A DNA stretch of 13,693 nucleotides from an uncultured Oscillospiraceae bacterium (GCA_910587255.1 CAJUKT010000095.1:1-13693); one strand, 5' to 3'; positions 1 through 7,801 are shown, counted from the stretch's first letter. The notes: generated from the sequence alone by a model not told the origin. A program made the numbers and translations.

Positions 1-1692
1 GCGTCCCAGACGGTGACTGTCCTGCCCAACAGCTCCGTGGCCAACACCTTCACCTTTTACAACGAGCCCAGCGGTGGCGGCGGTGGCGGCAGTGGGGAGG
101 GTTCCATCCGCAAGGTGGACAGCGACAACCCCACCGTGGGCATCCCCGGCGCGGTGATCCGCATCACCAGCATCAAACTGGACGAGGGCGGCAGTTTCTT
201 TGGGGAGTACATCACCGGGGACGGCGGCTATATCTCCAAAGAGGATCTGGATTTCTCCAACCTCCCCTTGGGCAGCTTTTTGGCGGAAGAAATCACTCCG
301 CCGGAAGGATTCAGCCTCAGTTCCGACGTTTCCAAAGTGAAACAGCCCTTCGTGTGGGACGGGGAGCATGACGTCAGCCTCGTCTTTGAGAATTCCAGCA
401 AGGTCAAGATCCAGCTGAAGAAAGTGGATGAGAGCGGCAGCCCCTTGGCTGGCGCTATTATTGTGATCCTGCGGGACGGACAGGTGATTGGCACCGAGGA
501 GACCCAGGCCGATGGCACCATCACCGTATCCAACGTGTCCGAGGGATACTTTGAGTTTCGGGAGGTATTCGCCCCGGAGGGCTTCGACTGCGACCGATCC
601 CCTGTGGGAGTTTATGTGGACGCTGAGGACATTCAGGGCGAACAGACCATCGTGGTCACCAAGGTCAACCATTTCAAACGCTCCTTGACCATCACCAAGC
701 GCGATCAGGAGAGCGGCACCCCCATCCCCAACACCTCCTTCCACGTCAGGGGCATCAACATCGGTTATGAGAACGACGTGGTCACCGGGGCGGACGGAAA
801 AGCGGTGCTGGAGGCCCTGCCCAGCGGGTGCTATGAGATTGAGGAAATTGCTGTCCCCTCCCCCTGGATCTTGGACACCAACAACCGTAAGACCGTCTGG
901 ATCGATGCCAAGCAGGGTAAAGACGTGGTGGCGGGCTTTGTCAACAGCACCCGGCCCGGCGTCCGGCTTTTGAAGGTGAACGGGCAGACTGGGGAAGTTG
1001 TTGAGGGCGCTATTTTCAAAATTGAGGAAGTGAACGGCGGTTTTACCGACCAGCGACAGACTGCGTCGGACGGAACCATCTTTTGGGAGGGGCTTCGGCC
1101 CGGGGCGTTCAAAATTTATGAGGTGGCTCCCGCCCCCAATTACGTCCACGATGATACGGTCCACATCGTTCAGCTGGAACCCAACCGCACCACCACCATC
1201 GAGCTGACCAACCTGGTCAAGCCCACCCTCAAAATTCTGAAGGTCGATTCCATCACGAAGAACCCCGTGGCCCAAGCCCAATTCAGAATCTGGCGGGCCT
1301 CCGGGGACACCAAGACCGGCGAGTACAACGACCTGGGCACCTTCTATTCCAACGAGGCGGGCGAGATCGTCCTCGAGCATACCGACCCGGGCTGGTTCAA
1401 GATTCCTGAGCTGGAAGCCCCCTCTGGGTACTCCATCAAGCAGGCGGACCATGAGTTCTACCTGGCCGCTGGCGAAACCAAGACTGTCCAGGTGGAGAAT
1501 ACCCCCCTGTCCGCACTCGTGGTCTATAAATATGATCGAATTTCCGGGGAGCCGGTGGAGGGCTGCATTTTTCAGATTAAGTATCTGTCCGGGACCTCCG
1601 GCACAGGCGGTACCGTGATCGGCACCTACCGCACGCTGAAAAACGGTTCCTTCACCGTCACCGGCCTCCAGGCAGGCGCCTATATCGTGGAG
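1..1692 (+). CDS. CnaB/SpaA-repeat surface protein, 5' exon (5' end outside window)
   Basis: Large cell-wall or secreted adhesin-like protein; the frame is open from base 1, so the true start and signal peptide lie upstream. A glycine-rich linker (about bases 70-100) is followed by CnaB-type beta-sandwich modules of roughly 90 residues starting near 103, 400, 679, 955, 1222 and 1510. Each opens with a strand like 'LxIxKVD', continues with 'G.P..GA.F.I', a 'T...G.I.....PG.Y.I.E' block and a closing 'V...N' strand. In the family such modules often carry Lys-Asn isopeptide bonds that stiffen stalk-like proteins. The sixth module stops at base 1692, in the conserved YIVE motif, where a group II intron begins. 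Joined to base 4227 the frame reads AYIVE-ELASD and completes the module. VaFE/SpaA proteins like this are common in Tn1549-like elements and are thought to help mating contact; that role is inferred. Confidence 0.87.
1680..1692 (+). other. Candidate IBS2/IBS1 exon-binding target at intron insertion site
   Basis: The bases just 5' of the insertion point should pair with the intron's EBS sites. IBS1 would be CGTGGAG (1686-1692) and IBS2 TATAT (1681-1685). They encode the YIVE motif found in nearly every CnaB module, so related sites recur in the gene. Partners are proposed at 1905-1909 and 1962-1968. The IBS1 pairing has one mismatch and one wobble, so this is tentative. Confidence 0.45.
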
Positions 1693-1904
1693 GTGCGCCC
1701 GTAAGAGCGGCTCATTTGCTGCTCGCGGGCGATAGAAATACCGCTGTGAGCAAGCGGCGGGTAAAGGCATAGCGCGGCTTTAATGCCGCAGCCCGTTGTC
1801 CCCCGACTTATCCGAAAAGGGAAACCTGACGGGGAGTGTAGCATGTCGGAGTATGCGGGGCGTTCGAGCTTTCCGAACGTCGGCGCAGAGGGACAAAAAT
1901 CTGT

Positions 1905-1968
1905 ATATAAGGATGAAAACTGCATTGACTGAATGCCAGCCGGAGGTCGGGCCTAATGTAGTTCCCCG
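1905..1968 (+). other. Candidate EBS2 (1905-1909) and EBS1 (1962-1968) in intron domain I
   Basis: ATATA at 1905-1909 can pair fully with TATAT at 1681-1685. TTCCCCG at 1962-1968 can pair with CGTGGAG at 1686-1692 in six of seven positions (one G-U, one C-U mismatch). Distances from the intron start (about 212 and 270 bases) resemble those of EBS2 and EBS1 in Ll.LtrB, from memory. The base before EBS1 (G1961) does not form a Watson-Crick delta pair with G4227, which weakens the case. No structure was computed. Confidence 0.4.
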
Positions 1969-2301
1969 CGTATGAAAGCTAAACCCGCGGGTGCCTTGGC
2001 AATGGTGGTTCCTCAACACGCCATTGCGTTATGCTCAAGGCAGACCCAGCCACGGGACAGTGGAAAACGGCGAACGGCGCATCCGAGAATACAGAACGCT
2101 CATTTCTATCGTGCTAAACGGGGATTGCCTAAAGCGGAATGCCGCCCATTCGCGGCTATGAGCGCCATGAGAAACGCGGCTCTGAATATCCGCCATGGTA
2201 ACAGAGCTCCCATAGTAGTCAGAGGACGGGAAAGCCGTCCACAGGGCGAAGGGGAGCAGTTTGTCTGTCAGCACAAAAAGAAGAAAGGTGTGTGAGACAT
2301 C

Positions 2302-4107
2302 ATGAGAAATCCGATTGCTGTGCTGAAAAGTCTGGAAGAAAAAGCAAAACAGAAGGGGTATGTGTTTGAGCGGCTCTACCGCAATCTCTACAATCCCGAG
2401 TTCTATCTGCTGGCCTATCAGAATATTGCCAAATCCCAGGGCAGTATGACGGCGGACACAGATGGAATGACCCTCGACGACATGACGGTGGGGCGCATTG
2501 AGCGCATCATCGTCAGTCTCAAAGACCACTCGTACCAGCCCAACCCGGCCAGGCGGGAGAATATTCCCAAGAAAAATAACCCAAGCAAGACACGCCCGCT
2601 GGGAATTCCATCCACAGACGATAAGCTGGTACAGGAAGTTGTCCGTATGCTTCTGGAAGCGATTTATGAACCCACATTCTCAACCTATTCCCATGGCTTC
2701 CGCCCCAAGCGCTCCTGCCATACCGCGCTGTCCGAAATCAAAACCACCTTCTCAGGTGTCCAATGGGTGATTGAAGGCGATATCAAGGCTTGCTTCGATT
2801 GCTTTGACCACCACGTTCTCATCGACATTCTGCGCCGCCGCATCAAAGATGAGCACTTTATTGCTCTTATGTGGAAGATGCTGAAAGCTGGATACATGGA
2901 ACAGTGGACATATCACCACACCTACTCCGGCACCCCGCAAGGTTCGGGTGTAAGCCCCATCCTCGCCAATATCTATCTGAGCGAGTTAGACCGCTATCTG
3001 GAAAAATACCAGGAGCAGTTCAGGGTGGGAACACAGAAGCGGAAAGCGAGCAAAGAGTACGGGCACGCGCGCCGGCAATATGCGGCGCAAAAGGCGCTGC
3101 TGAATCAGTCCCACACAAAGGACGCAGTCCGGGCTTTCAAACAGGCCCAGAAAAACCTGCTCGGCACACTATACTATCCCCAGGCCGACCGGGACTACCA
3201 AAGCATGCATTTTAACCGCTACGCAGACGATTTTGTGGTGGGCATCATTGGCTCCCGCAAGGACGCGGAGCGGGTAAAGGCAGATATCCGGGACTTTCTG
3301 GCGAACACCCTAAAGCTCACCCTGTCTGAAGAAAAGACCAAAATCACCCATTCCAGCAAGCTGATTGACTACCTGGGCTACCAGTTCACAGTGCGCAGGA
3401 GCAGGGACGCGAAACGGGACGAGAGCGGGGTGCTCCGCAGGATGTGGTATGGAAAAGTGGCGCTGTATGTGCCCCATGATAAATGGGTTCAGAAGCTGAA
3501 AGAGTACCAGGCATTCAAAATCGTAGCGAGCAATGATGGTAAAGAGCGGTGGAAACCGCTCCATCGAGGGAAACTCATGCACAAGGACGCAATCGCAATC
3601 ATCAGCCAGTTCAACGCGGAGATACGGGGCCTGTATAACTATTACTCCATGGCGGAAAATGTATCGGTGCTCAATAACTTTGCGTTCATCATGAAGGGGA
3701 GCTTCCTCAAAACACTGGCCGCCAAGGGCAATACCTCCTGCAATAAAATCCGCAAGAAATATGAGCGGGATGGAGTGATTTCTATACCCTATATGACCAA
3801 AAGCGGCCCAAAGCGTTGTGAGTTCTATCATGATGGCTTCACCAAGAAATCGGCCCTGCCACCTCTAACCGCCGACACTCTCCCGCAGTATGTGAAATAC
3901 GCCAAGCCGAACAGTCTCGCAAGACGGCTGAAAGCTGGCATTTGCGAGCTGTGCGGAGCGGAAACCAAAGAAATCCATATGCACCATGTGCGGCGGCTGA
4001 AGGATTTGAAAGGTAAGGACGATTTGGAGCTGAAAATGATGCAGATGCGGCGCAAGTCCATCGCGCTGTGTCCCGAGTGCTACGCGAAAATCAAATATGC
4101 TGAATAA
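2302..4107 (+). CDS. ltrA: Group II intron-encoded reverse transcriptase/maturase/HNH endonuclease
   Basis: Binds the intron RNA to help splicing, then nicks target DNA and reverse-transcribes the intron during retrohoming. The 601 residues match the length and order of LtrA (599 residues). The RT domain includes the motif A aspartate D160 (EGDIKACFD), a TYSGTPQGSGVSP stretch, and the YADD catalytic box at residues 307-310. A maturase/thumb region with IVLP-like spacing and 'GLYNYYSMAEN' follows. The C-terminal HNH/zinc module has C548-x2-C551, HMHH at 559-562 and C590-x2-C593. All key residues appear intact, so the protein may be active. The ATG at 2302 follows AAAGGTG (2283-2289) and aligns with the LtrA N-terminus. 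The gene sits in intron domain IV, ending 23 bases before domain V. Confidence 0.97.
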   Translation: MRNPIAVLKSLEEKAKQKGYVFERLYRNLYNPEFYLLAYQNIAKSQGSMTADTDGMTLDDMTVGRIERIIVSLKDHSYQPNPARRENIPKKNNPSKTRPLGIPSTDDKLVQEVVRMLLEAIYEPTFSTYSHGFRPKRSCHTALSEIKTTFSGVQWVIEGDIKACFDCFDHHVLIDILRRRIKDEHFIALMWKMLKAGYMEQWTYHHTYSGTPQGSGVSPILANIYLSELDRYLEKYQEQFRVGTQKRKASKEYGHARRQYAAQKALLNQSHTKDAVRAFKQAQKNLLGTLYYPQADRDYQSMHFNRYADDFVVGIIGSRKDAERVKADIRDFLANTLKLTLSEEKTKITHSSKLIDYLGYQFTVRRSRDAKRDESGVLRRMWYGKVALYVPHDKWVQKLKEYQAFKIVASNDGKERWKPLHRGKLMHKDAIAIISQFNAEIRGLYNYYSMAENVSVLNNFAFIMKGSFLKTLAAKGNTSCNKIRKKYERDGVISIPYMTKSGPKRCEFYHDGFTKKSALPPLTADTLPQYVKYAKPNSLARRLKAGICELCGAETKEIHMHHVRRLKDLKGKDDLELKMMQMRRKSIALCPECYAKIKYAE

Positions 4108-4130
4108 TTCCAGACTTATAGACAAATGGA

Positions 4131-4226
4131 GAGCCGGATACATCGAGAGATGTACGTTCGGTTCGGGAGGGGGTTCCGCCGAGACCGCTTGCGAAAGCAA
4201 GTATGGCGCGGCGGTGCCTACCTTAT
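4131..4226 (+). ncRNA. Group II intron domains V and VI
   Basis: Domain V is the 34-base hairpin 4131-4164: an 8-bp lower stem (GAGCCGGA with TTCGGTTC), the two-base CG bulge, a 6-bp upper stem (TACATC with GATGTA) and a GAGA tetraloop. The catalytic AGC triad is present at 4132-4134. Domain VI follows with an inner stem CTTGC/GCAAG capped by GAAA (4188-4201), an outer stem CCGCCG (4176-4181) with CGGCGG (4209-4214), and a basal helix with an unpaired A at 4220. That A is seven bases from the 3' end, where the lariat branch point is expected. The intron ends ...TTAT at 4226. Confidence 0.93.
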
Positions 4227-6752
4227 GAACTGGCCAGTGACAGCGGCCACATCGTGGACGCCGCGCCCCAGACCGCCTACATCTCCGGCAAACAGCAGGA
4301 TGTGGTGCAGCTCTACTTCGGTAACAGCCCCAAGTCCTCCCTCCTGATCTCGAAGGTGGACGCGAACGATGGGAGCCCCCTCAGTGATGTGGAGTTTTTG
4401 GTCACCACCTCGGACGGCGCCCTGCTGGGCAATGCCAATGGGAAATATGTGACGGACAGCGCGGGGACCATCCTGATCGAGAATCTCGACCCCAATCTGA
4501 CGCTGGTGGTGCGGGAAATCAGGGCCAAGCCCAATTACCTGTTGGACGATGTGCCCCAGACCATCAAAATGAAGCCCGGGGAGACGGTGAGGCTGGAGTT
4601 CAGGAACAAAAAGCTGGGGAATCTCGTGATCCACAAGCTGTCCAGCGCCGACAGGAGTCCCATTGAGGGGGCCCAATTCAAATTGACCTACGCGGACGGG
4701 AAAGTGGTGGACGCGGCGGGAGGCCAGTTGTCCTCCAACGGGCTGTACTGGTCCAATGCGGAGGGCCAGATCATCGTCTCCGGCATCACCGGCACCATCG
4801 TCTGCACGGAGGTGTCCAGCGCACCCGGGTTCGCCATCGACCCCAATACCCGCACCCAGACCGTGGTAGTCAACCCGGACGGCGACACCCAGGAGCTCTA
4901 TTTTTACAACACCCCTCTGTGCTCCCTCACCATCTCGAAGGTGGATTCGGTCAGCGGCAAGCCGGTACCCAAAACCACCTTCACCGTGAAGTACGCCAAC
5001 GGGGAGCTGATCGGGCGCTACACCACCGGGAAGGACGGGACGGTGACGGTCAGCGGCCTCCTGCCCGGCTCCACCGTGGTGGTGACTGAATACAAGGTGC
5101 CCGGCACCCATGTGCTCAACACCACACCTCAGACCATCACCCTGAAAAGCGGTTCCAATACCGTCACCAGCGGCGGTACGGGGACTGTCACCCCCGGTAC
5201 GAACACCGGCACGGGCGGCGGCAACAACCTGGGTTTTGAAAATGATCCCAAAATGACCCTCACGATCCGCAAGTACATCAAGGGCACCAACCGGGAGCCC
5301 TTGGCCGGGGTTTGTTTCAAAGTGACCGAGGGATCCGGCACCCCCGTGGGCCCCGGTGACGGCACCTTCTACACCAATTCGGCGGGCGAGATCGTCATTG
5401 AGGGTCTGGAGCCGGGAACCACCGTCACCGCGCGGGAGATTTCCACTGTCGAGGGCTTTGTCCTGGACGGCGAACCCAAAACCATCAAGATCAAGGCGGG
5501 GAAAGAGGCCCCGGAGCTGATTTTTTGGAACGAGCGCGCCGGGACTTTGGTGATCCAGAAAAAGAGCACCACCGGGGAGCCTCTGAGCGGGGTGCAGTTC
5601 CAGCTGACCTACGCGGACGGCTCCTACGTGGACTATGACAACGGCCACCTGTCCTCCAAGGGGCTGTATCAGACGGACGCCAATGGCGAGATCCGCATTT
5701 CCGGCGTGGTAGGCACCATCGTGGCCAAGGAGGTCAAGAGCATCCCCGGGTACTCCATCGACCCGGCCACCCAGAGCCAGTCTGTGCAGGTGAACTCCGG
5801 CGACACGCAGTATCTCGTTTTTTACAACGCCCCCGCCGGGAATTTCGAGCTGATCAAAGTGGTGGCGGGGAACAAGGAGAAGCGCATCCCCGACGTGACC
5901 TTCGAGATCCGCCGCGCCGCTGACGATGCGCTCATCGACACCATCACCACGGACAGCGAGGGCCGCGCCACCCTCCAGCTGGAGGCGGGCAATTACTATG
6001 CGGTGGAAACCGCGTGCCCCAAGGAGTATAAGCTGGATCCCAGCCGCCACACCTTCAACATCAAGGATGGAAAAAATACCACTTTGACGGTGGAAAACAA
6101 GGCGTTCAGCGGCATTTTGATCCACAAGACCAGCAGCACCACCGGCGAGGGGTTATATGGCGTGAGCTTCCTGCTCTACGACAGTACCAACACCCCCATC
6201 GGGCAGTACACCTCGGATGACCGGGGGTACGTGTACATCGAGGGCCTGACAGACGGTGGCCGCTACTACCTGCGGGAGCTGGAAAATCCGGGCTATGTGC
6301 CGGATACCCAGATGAAAACCGTCTATGTCAAGGCGGGCGAGGTGACCCTGGTGGAGTGGCAGAACACCCCCATCACCGGGCAGATCCAAGTGACCAAGAC
6401 CAGCGCCGACTACAACAGCATGAACGGCTGGCCCGCTGGCACCCCCATCCCCGGCACCGAGTTCGAAATCTACCACTACCGCACCGGCAACCTGGTGGAC
6501 ACCGTCCGCACGGACAAAAACGGCGTGGCGGTGTCCAAGCCCCTGCCCCTGGGCCGGTACAAGATCGTGGAATCCAAGGCCGCGGCGTTTTTCGGCCTGG
6601 ACAAGACCCCCCATCGAGGCGGAGATCGAGCACGCCGGGCAGATCGTGAAGGTGGCCATGACCAACAAGGCGCTGTCCACCAACGTGTCCATCAAAAAGA
6701 CGGGCTACGCCGAGGTGATGCCAGGCCAGGACATCCGCTATACCTTCGCTGA
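4227..6752 (+). CDS. CnaB/SpaA-repeat surface protein, 3' exon up to frameshift
   Basis: Continuation of the adhesin after the intron. It completes module six and adds about eight more CnaB modules, starting near 4335, 4617, 4920, 5253, 5541, 5838, 6108 and 6378. A Gly/Thr/Ser-rich linker at about 5155-5235 splits the third from the fourth. Modules at 4617 and 5541 are near copies, as are those at 4335 and 5253. The conserved reading ends at the C6 run 6607-6612 (...FGLDKTP). Beyond that the frame gives HRGGDRARRAD, which is not family-like, and stops at 6750-6752. The true continuation lies one base back in the next frame at 6613. No start codon is proposed: translation enters by splicing. 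If splicing fails, the upstream part ends inside the intron shortly after 1700. Confidence 0.88.
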   Translation, partial: ELASDSGHIVDAAPQTAYISGKQQDVVQLYFGNSPKSSLLISKVDANDGSPLSDVEFLVTTSDGALLGNANGKYVTDSAGTILIENLDPNLTLVVREIRAKPNYLLDDVPQTIKMKPGETVRLEFRNKKLGNLVIHKLSSADRSPIEGAQFKLTYADGKVVDAAGGQLSSNGLYWSNAEGQIIVSGITGTIVCTEVSSAPGFAIDPNTRTQTVVVNPDGDTQELYFYNTPLCSLTISKVDSVSGKPVPKTTFTVKYANGELIGRYTTGKDGTVTVSGLLPGSTVVVTEYKVPGTHVLNTTPQTITLKSGSNTVTSGGTGTVTPGTNTGTGGGNNLGFENDPKMTLTIRKYIKGTNREPLAGVCFKVTEGSGTPVGPGDGTFYTNSAGEIVIEGLEPGTTVTAREISTVEGFVLDGEPKTIKIKAGKEAPELIFWNERAGTLVIQKKSTTGEPLSGVQFQLTYADGSYVDYDNGHLSSKGLYQTDANGEIRISGVVGTIVAKEVKSIPGYSIDPATQSQSVQVNSGDTQYLVFYNAPAGNFELIKVVAGNKEKRIPDVTFEIRRAADDALIDTITTDSEGRATLQLEAGNYYAVETACPKEYKLDPSRHTFNIKDGKNTTLTVENKAFSGILIHKTSSTTGEGLYGVSFLLYDSTNTPIGQYTSDDRGYVYIEGLTDGGRYYLRELENPGYVPDTQMKTVYVKAGEVTLVEWQNTPITGQIQVTKTSADYNSMNGWPAGTPIPGTEFEIYHYRTGNLVDTVRTDKNGVAVSKPLPLGRYKIVESKAAAFFGLDKTPHRGGDRARRADREGGHDQQGAVHQRVHQKDGLRRGDARPGHPLYLR
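4335..5837 (+). repeat. Duplicated two-module CnaB block (A1-B1 ... A2-B2)
   Basis: Modules A1 (4335-4616) and A2 (5253-5540) share a T.S.G.I.IE.L.P pattern. B1 (4617-4919) and B2 (5541-5837) are much closer, sharing QLTYADG-type cores, LSS.GLY, GTIV..EV..PG and SIDP/AIDP blocks. They are separated by module 4920-5252, which ends in a Gly/Thr-rich linker. The order A-B repeated suggests duplication of a two-module unit. The similarity was judged by eye on the protein; DNA identity was not computed. Confidence 0.6.
6607..6612 (+). other. C6 homopolymer with one-base frameshift in adhesin
   Basis: Six C at 6607-6612. Reading five C instead would give DKTP-IEAEIEHAGQIVKVAMT and join the 4227 frame to the 6613 frame without loss of any residue. 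It is either a real mutation, a slippage (phase-variable) tract or a sequencing/assembly error. Confidence 0.85.
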
Positions 6753-7221
6753 GATCGGCAACAATTCCACCACCGCACTCACCTCCTTCTACTGGAGGGA
6801 CACGCTGCCGGTGCAGGCGGTGCGGCTGAACCGCATCTTCACCGGCACCTACAACGCCCCCGGCAATTACAAGGTGGTGTACAAGACAAACCTCAGCGGC
6901 GGCGAGTACCGCACCATGTATGACAACCTGTCCACCGCCAAGAACTACACGCTGGACGCCTCCCCGGTGGCGCTGGGGCTGGCCTCCAACGAGTATGTCA
7001 CCGAGTTTATGCTGGTGTTTGGGGTGGTGCCCGCCAACTTCCACCAGGTGGAGGCCCCCAAGGTAGACTGTAGGGTGCTGTCCACGGTGAAGGGCGGCAG
7101 CAGCTTCACCAACAACGCCGACGTGGGCGGGGTGTACAACGGGCAGTGGATCCAGGCGGTGACCCGTTGGACCACCAAGGTGTACGGCAAGCCCCCCAAG
7201 CTGCCCACCACCGGGTATTGA
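6613..7221 (+). CDS. CnaB-repeat surface protein, C-terminal part (frameshifted)
   Basis: C-terminal 202 residues of the adhesin, beginning IEAEIEHAGQIVK in the frame after the C6 run. It finishes the last CnaB module and then has a distinct domain of about 180 residues starting TNVSIKKTGYAEVMPGQDI, rich in beta-strand patterns, typical of the ends of such element-borne SpaA-like proteins. It closes with KLPTTGY and a TGA at 7219-7221. LPTTG fits a sortase motif, but no hydrophobic segment or basic tail follows, so normal wall sorting is doubtful. If read alone, the first usable start is GTG at 6646, without a convincing ribosome site; it is better seen as part of the upstream gene. Confidence 0.83.
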   Translation: MEAEIEHAGQIVKVAMTNKALSTNVSIKKTGYAEVMPGQDIRYTFAEIGNNSTTALTSFYWRDTLPVQAVRLNRIFTGTYNAPGNYKVVYKTNLSGGEYRTMYDNLSTAKNYTLDASPVALGLASNEYVTEFMLVFGVVPANFHQVEAPKVDCRVLSTVKGGSSFTNNADVGGVYNGQWIQAVTRWTTKVYGKPPKLPTTGY

Positions 7222-7321
7222 GCCCAGAAACGAGAAAATGGAGGGCCGCCTCGTCGGAGCAAGCGGCACATCACTCGCTTCCACATAAGCGTGAAAGCTC
7301 GTTCGTTCTGCTGCTCCTCCT

Positions 7322-7360
7322 CTCCACCCCGCAACCGCTTCGCTGGGTTGCGGGGTGGGG
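7322..7360 (+). repeat. Strong inverted repeat between adhesin and DUF3852 gene
   Basis: A perfect 13-bp inverted repeat, CCACCCCGCAACC (7324-7336) and GGTTGCGGGGTGG (7346-7358), with a 9-base loop; one G-T and one C-G pair extend it to 15. No T run follows. It lies in the 199-base gap 7222-7420, which has no convincing gene. It could be a processing or attenuation hairpin in a shared transcript, or part of a double terminator with the next hairpin. Confidence 0.7.
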
Positions 7361-7379
7361 CCCGCCTGTGGCGGGCTTT
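7360..7379 (+). terminator. Possible intrinsic terminator after adhesin gene
   Basis: GCCCGCC (7360-7366), loop TGT, GGCGGGC (7370-7376), then TTTG. The stem is strong but the T tract is short, so it may only reduce read-through into the DUF3852 gene, whose AGGAGG lies 28 bases on. Confidence 0.5.
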
Positions 7380-7420
7380 GGGCAAAGCGGCCCTCCCACT
7401 ATGAATAGGAGGAAAACAAT

Positions 7421-7768
7421 ATGAAAAACTCCCGTATCCGTATTTATCCTATGCTCCTGGCCCTGCTGCTGTGCGCCCTGTGCTGCGCCCCGGCCTTCGC
7501 CGCCTCCAGCGGCGGCTCCGGCGTGGCCGACGTGGTGGAGCAGACCTGGCAGGACGCCGCGGGCCAGATCAAGACCGTGGTGAACAACGTGGTCTTCCCC
7601 GCCCTGGACATGATCCTGGCCATCGCTTTCTTCGGCAAAGTCGGCCTCGCGTATTTTGATTATAAGAAACATGGCCAGTTCGAGTGGGCGGGCCCGGTGA
7701 TCCTGTTCGCCTGCCTGGTGTTCGTCCTCACCGCCCCGCTGTACATCTGGACCATCGTGGGGCTGTGA
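7421..7768 (+). CDS. DUF3852 family protein, small secreted/membrane protein of conjugative elements
   Basis: The 115-residue protein has a signal peptide (basic start, hydrophobic 10-22, likely cleavage after AFA at 27). Two hydrophobic segments follow at about 55-79 and 90-114, split by the polar loop DYKKHGQFE. I recognise the TVVNNVVFPALD and HGQFEWAGP blocks as DUF3852, a family that travels with Tn1549-type transfer genes. Size and topology recall VirB2/TrbC-like pilins, but that is inference and the family has no proven function I know of. The ATG at 7421 has a perfect AGGAGG at 7407-7412. The stop TGA abuts the last codon of the convergent helicase gene with no bases between. The usual next transfer gene is missing here and cargo follows. 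Confidence 0.87.
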   Translation: MKNSRIRIYPMLLALLLCALCCAPAFAASSGGSGVADVVEQTWQDAAGQIKTVVNNVVFPALDMILAIAFFGKVGLAYFDYKKHGQFEWAGPVILFACLVFVLTAPLYIWTIVGL

Positions 7769-7801
7769 TCACTGCCCTGCCAGCTTCATCAGCCCTTTTT
7801 T
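7760..7801 (+). terminator. Weak candidate terminator overlapping the helicase 3' end
   Basis: GGGCTG (7760-7765) can pair with CAGCCC (7790-7795), followed by six T at 7796-7801. This would stop plus-strand transcription from the DUF3852 gene. The 24-base loop is long and the stem only 6 bp, and the site lies within helicase coding sequence, so confidence is low. The stop codons sit in the palindrome GTGATCAC (7765-7772). Confidence 0.3.

Larger units (their letters stand above)
1693..4226 (+). mobile_element. Group II intron with LtrA-type maturase, inserted in the adhesin gene
   Basis: Self-splicing retroelement. The left end GTGCGCC at 1693 matches the start of L. lactis Ll.LtrB-type (IIA/mitochondrial-like) introns. 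Domains I-III should occupy about 1693-2290, and the maturase gene fills domain IV. Domains V and VI at 4131-4226 are clear, and the intron ends in AT after a bulged branch-point adenosine. Taking out 1693-4226 joins codon GAG to GAA and restores an uninterrupted CnaB module, which fixes both ends. It lies in the same direction as the host gene, as needed for splicing from the adhesin transcript. The 609 bases before the maturase hold short frames but no convincing gene; they are ribozyme RNA. Subclass assignment rests on the end sequence and the maturase, not on a folded model. Confidence 0.94.

Noticed and set aside
1972..2529. Small open frames on both strands in the intron before and over the maturase start
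   Set aside because: They lie in ribozyme domains I-IV or opposite the maturase; RNA structure, not protein, explains the region.
3310..3831. Antisense open frame in the maturase gene
   Set aside because: The maturase frame is intact and conserved on the plus strand; the antisense product shows no family.
4218..6125. Very long antisense open frame (about 635 codons) opposite the adhesin 3' exon
   Set aside because: The sense strand encodes clear CnaB modules. GC-rich third positions in the sense frame remove stops from the antisense frame, and the product is repetitive with no recognisable domain or good start.
6373..7284. Antisense open frame (about 303 codons) over the adhesin C-terminus
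   Set aside because: Same composition effect; the sense strand is family-like to the LPTTG end and the antisense product has no domain features.
7375..7406. Promoter-like TTGGGC-16-TATGAA before the DUF3852 gene
   Set aside because: A transcript from it would begin at or after the AGGAGG site, so it could not serve this start.
7222..7420. Possible small protein in the gap before the DUF3852 gene
   Set aside because: The frames cross two strong hairpins, lack ribosome sites and give low-complexity products.
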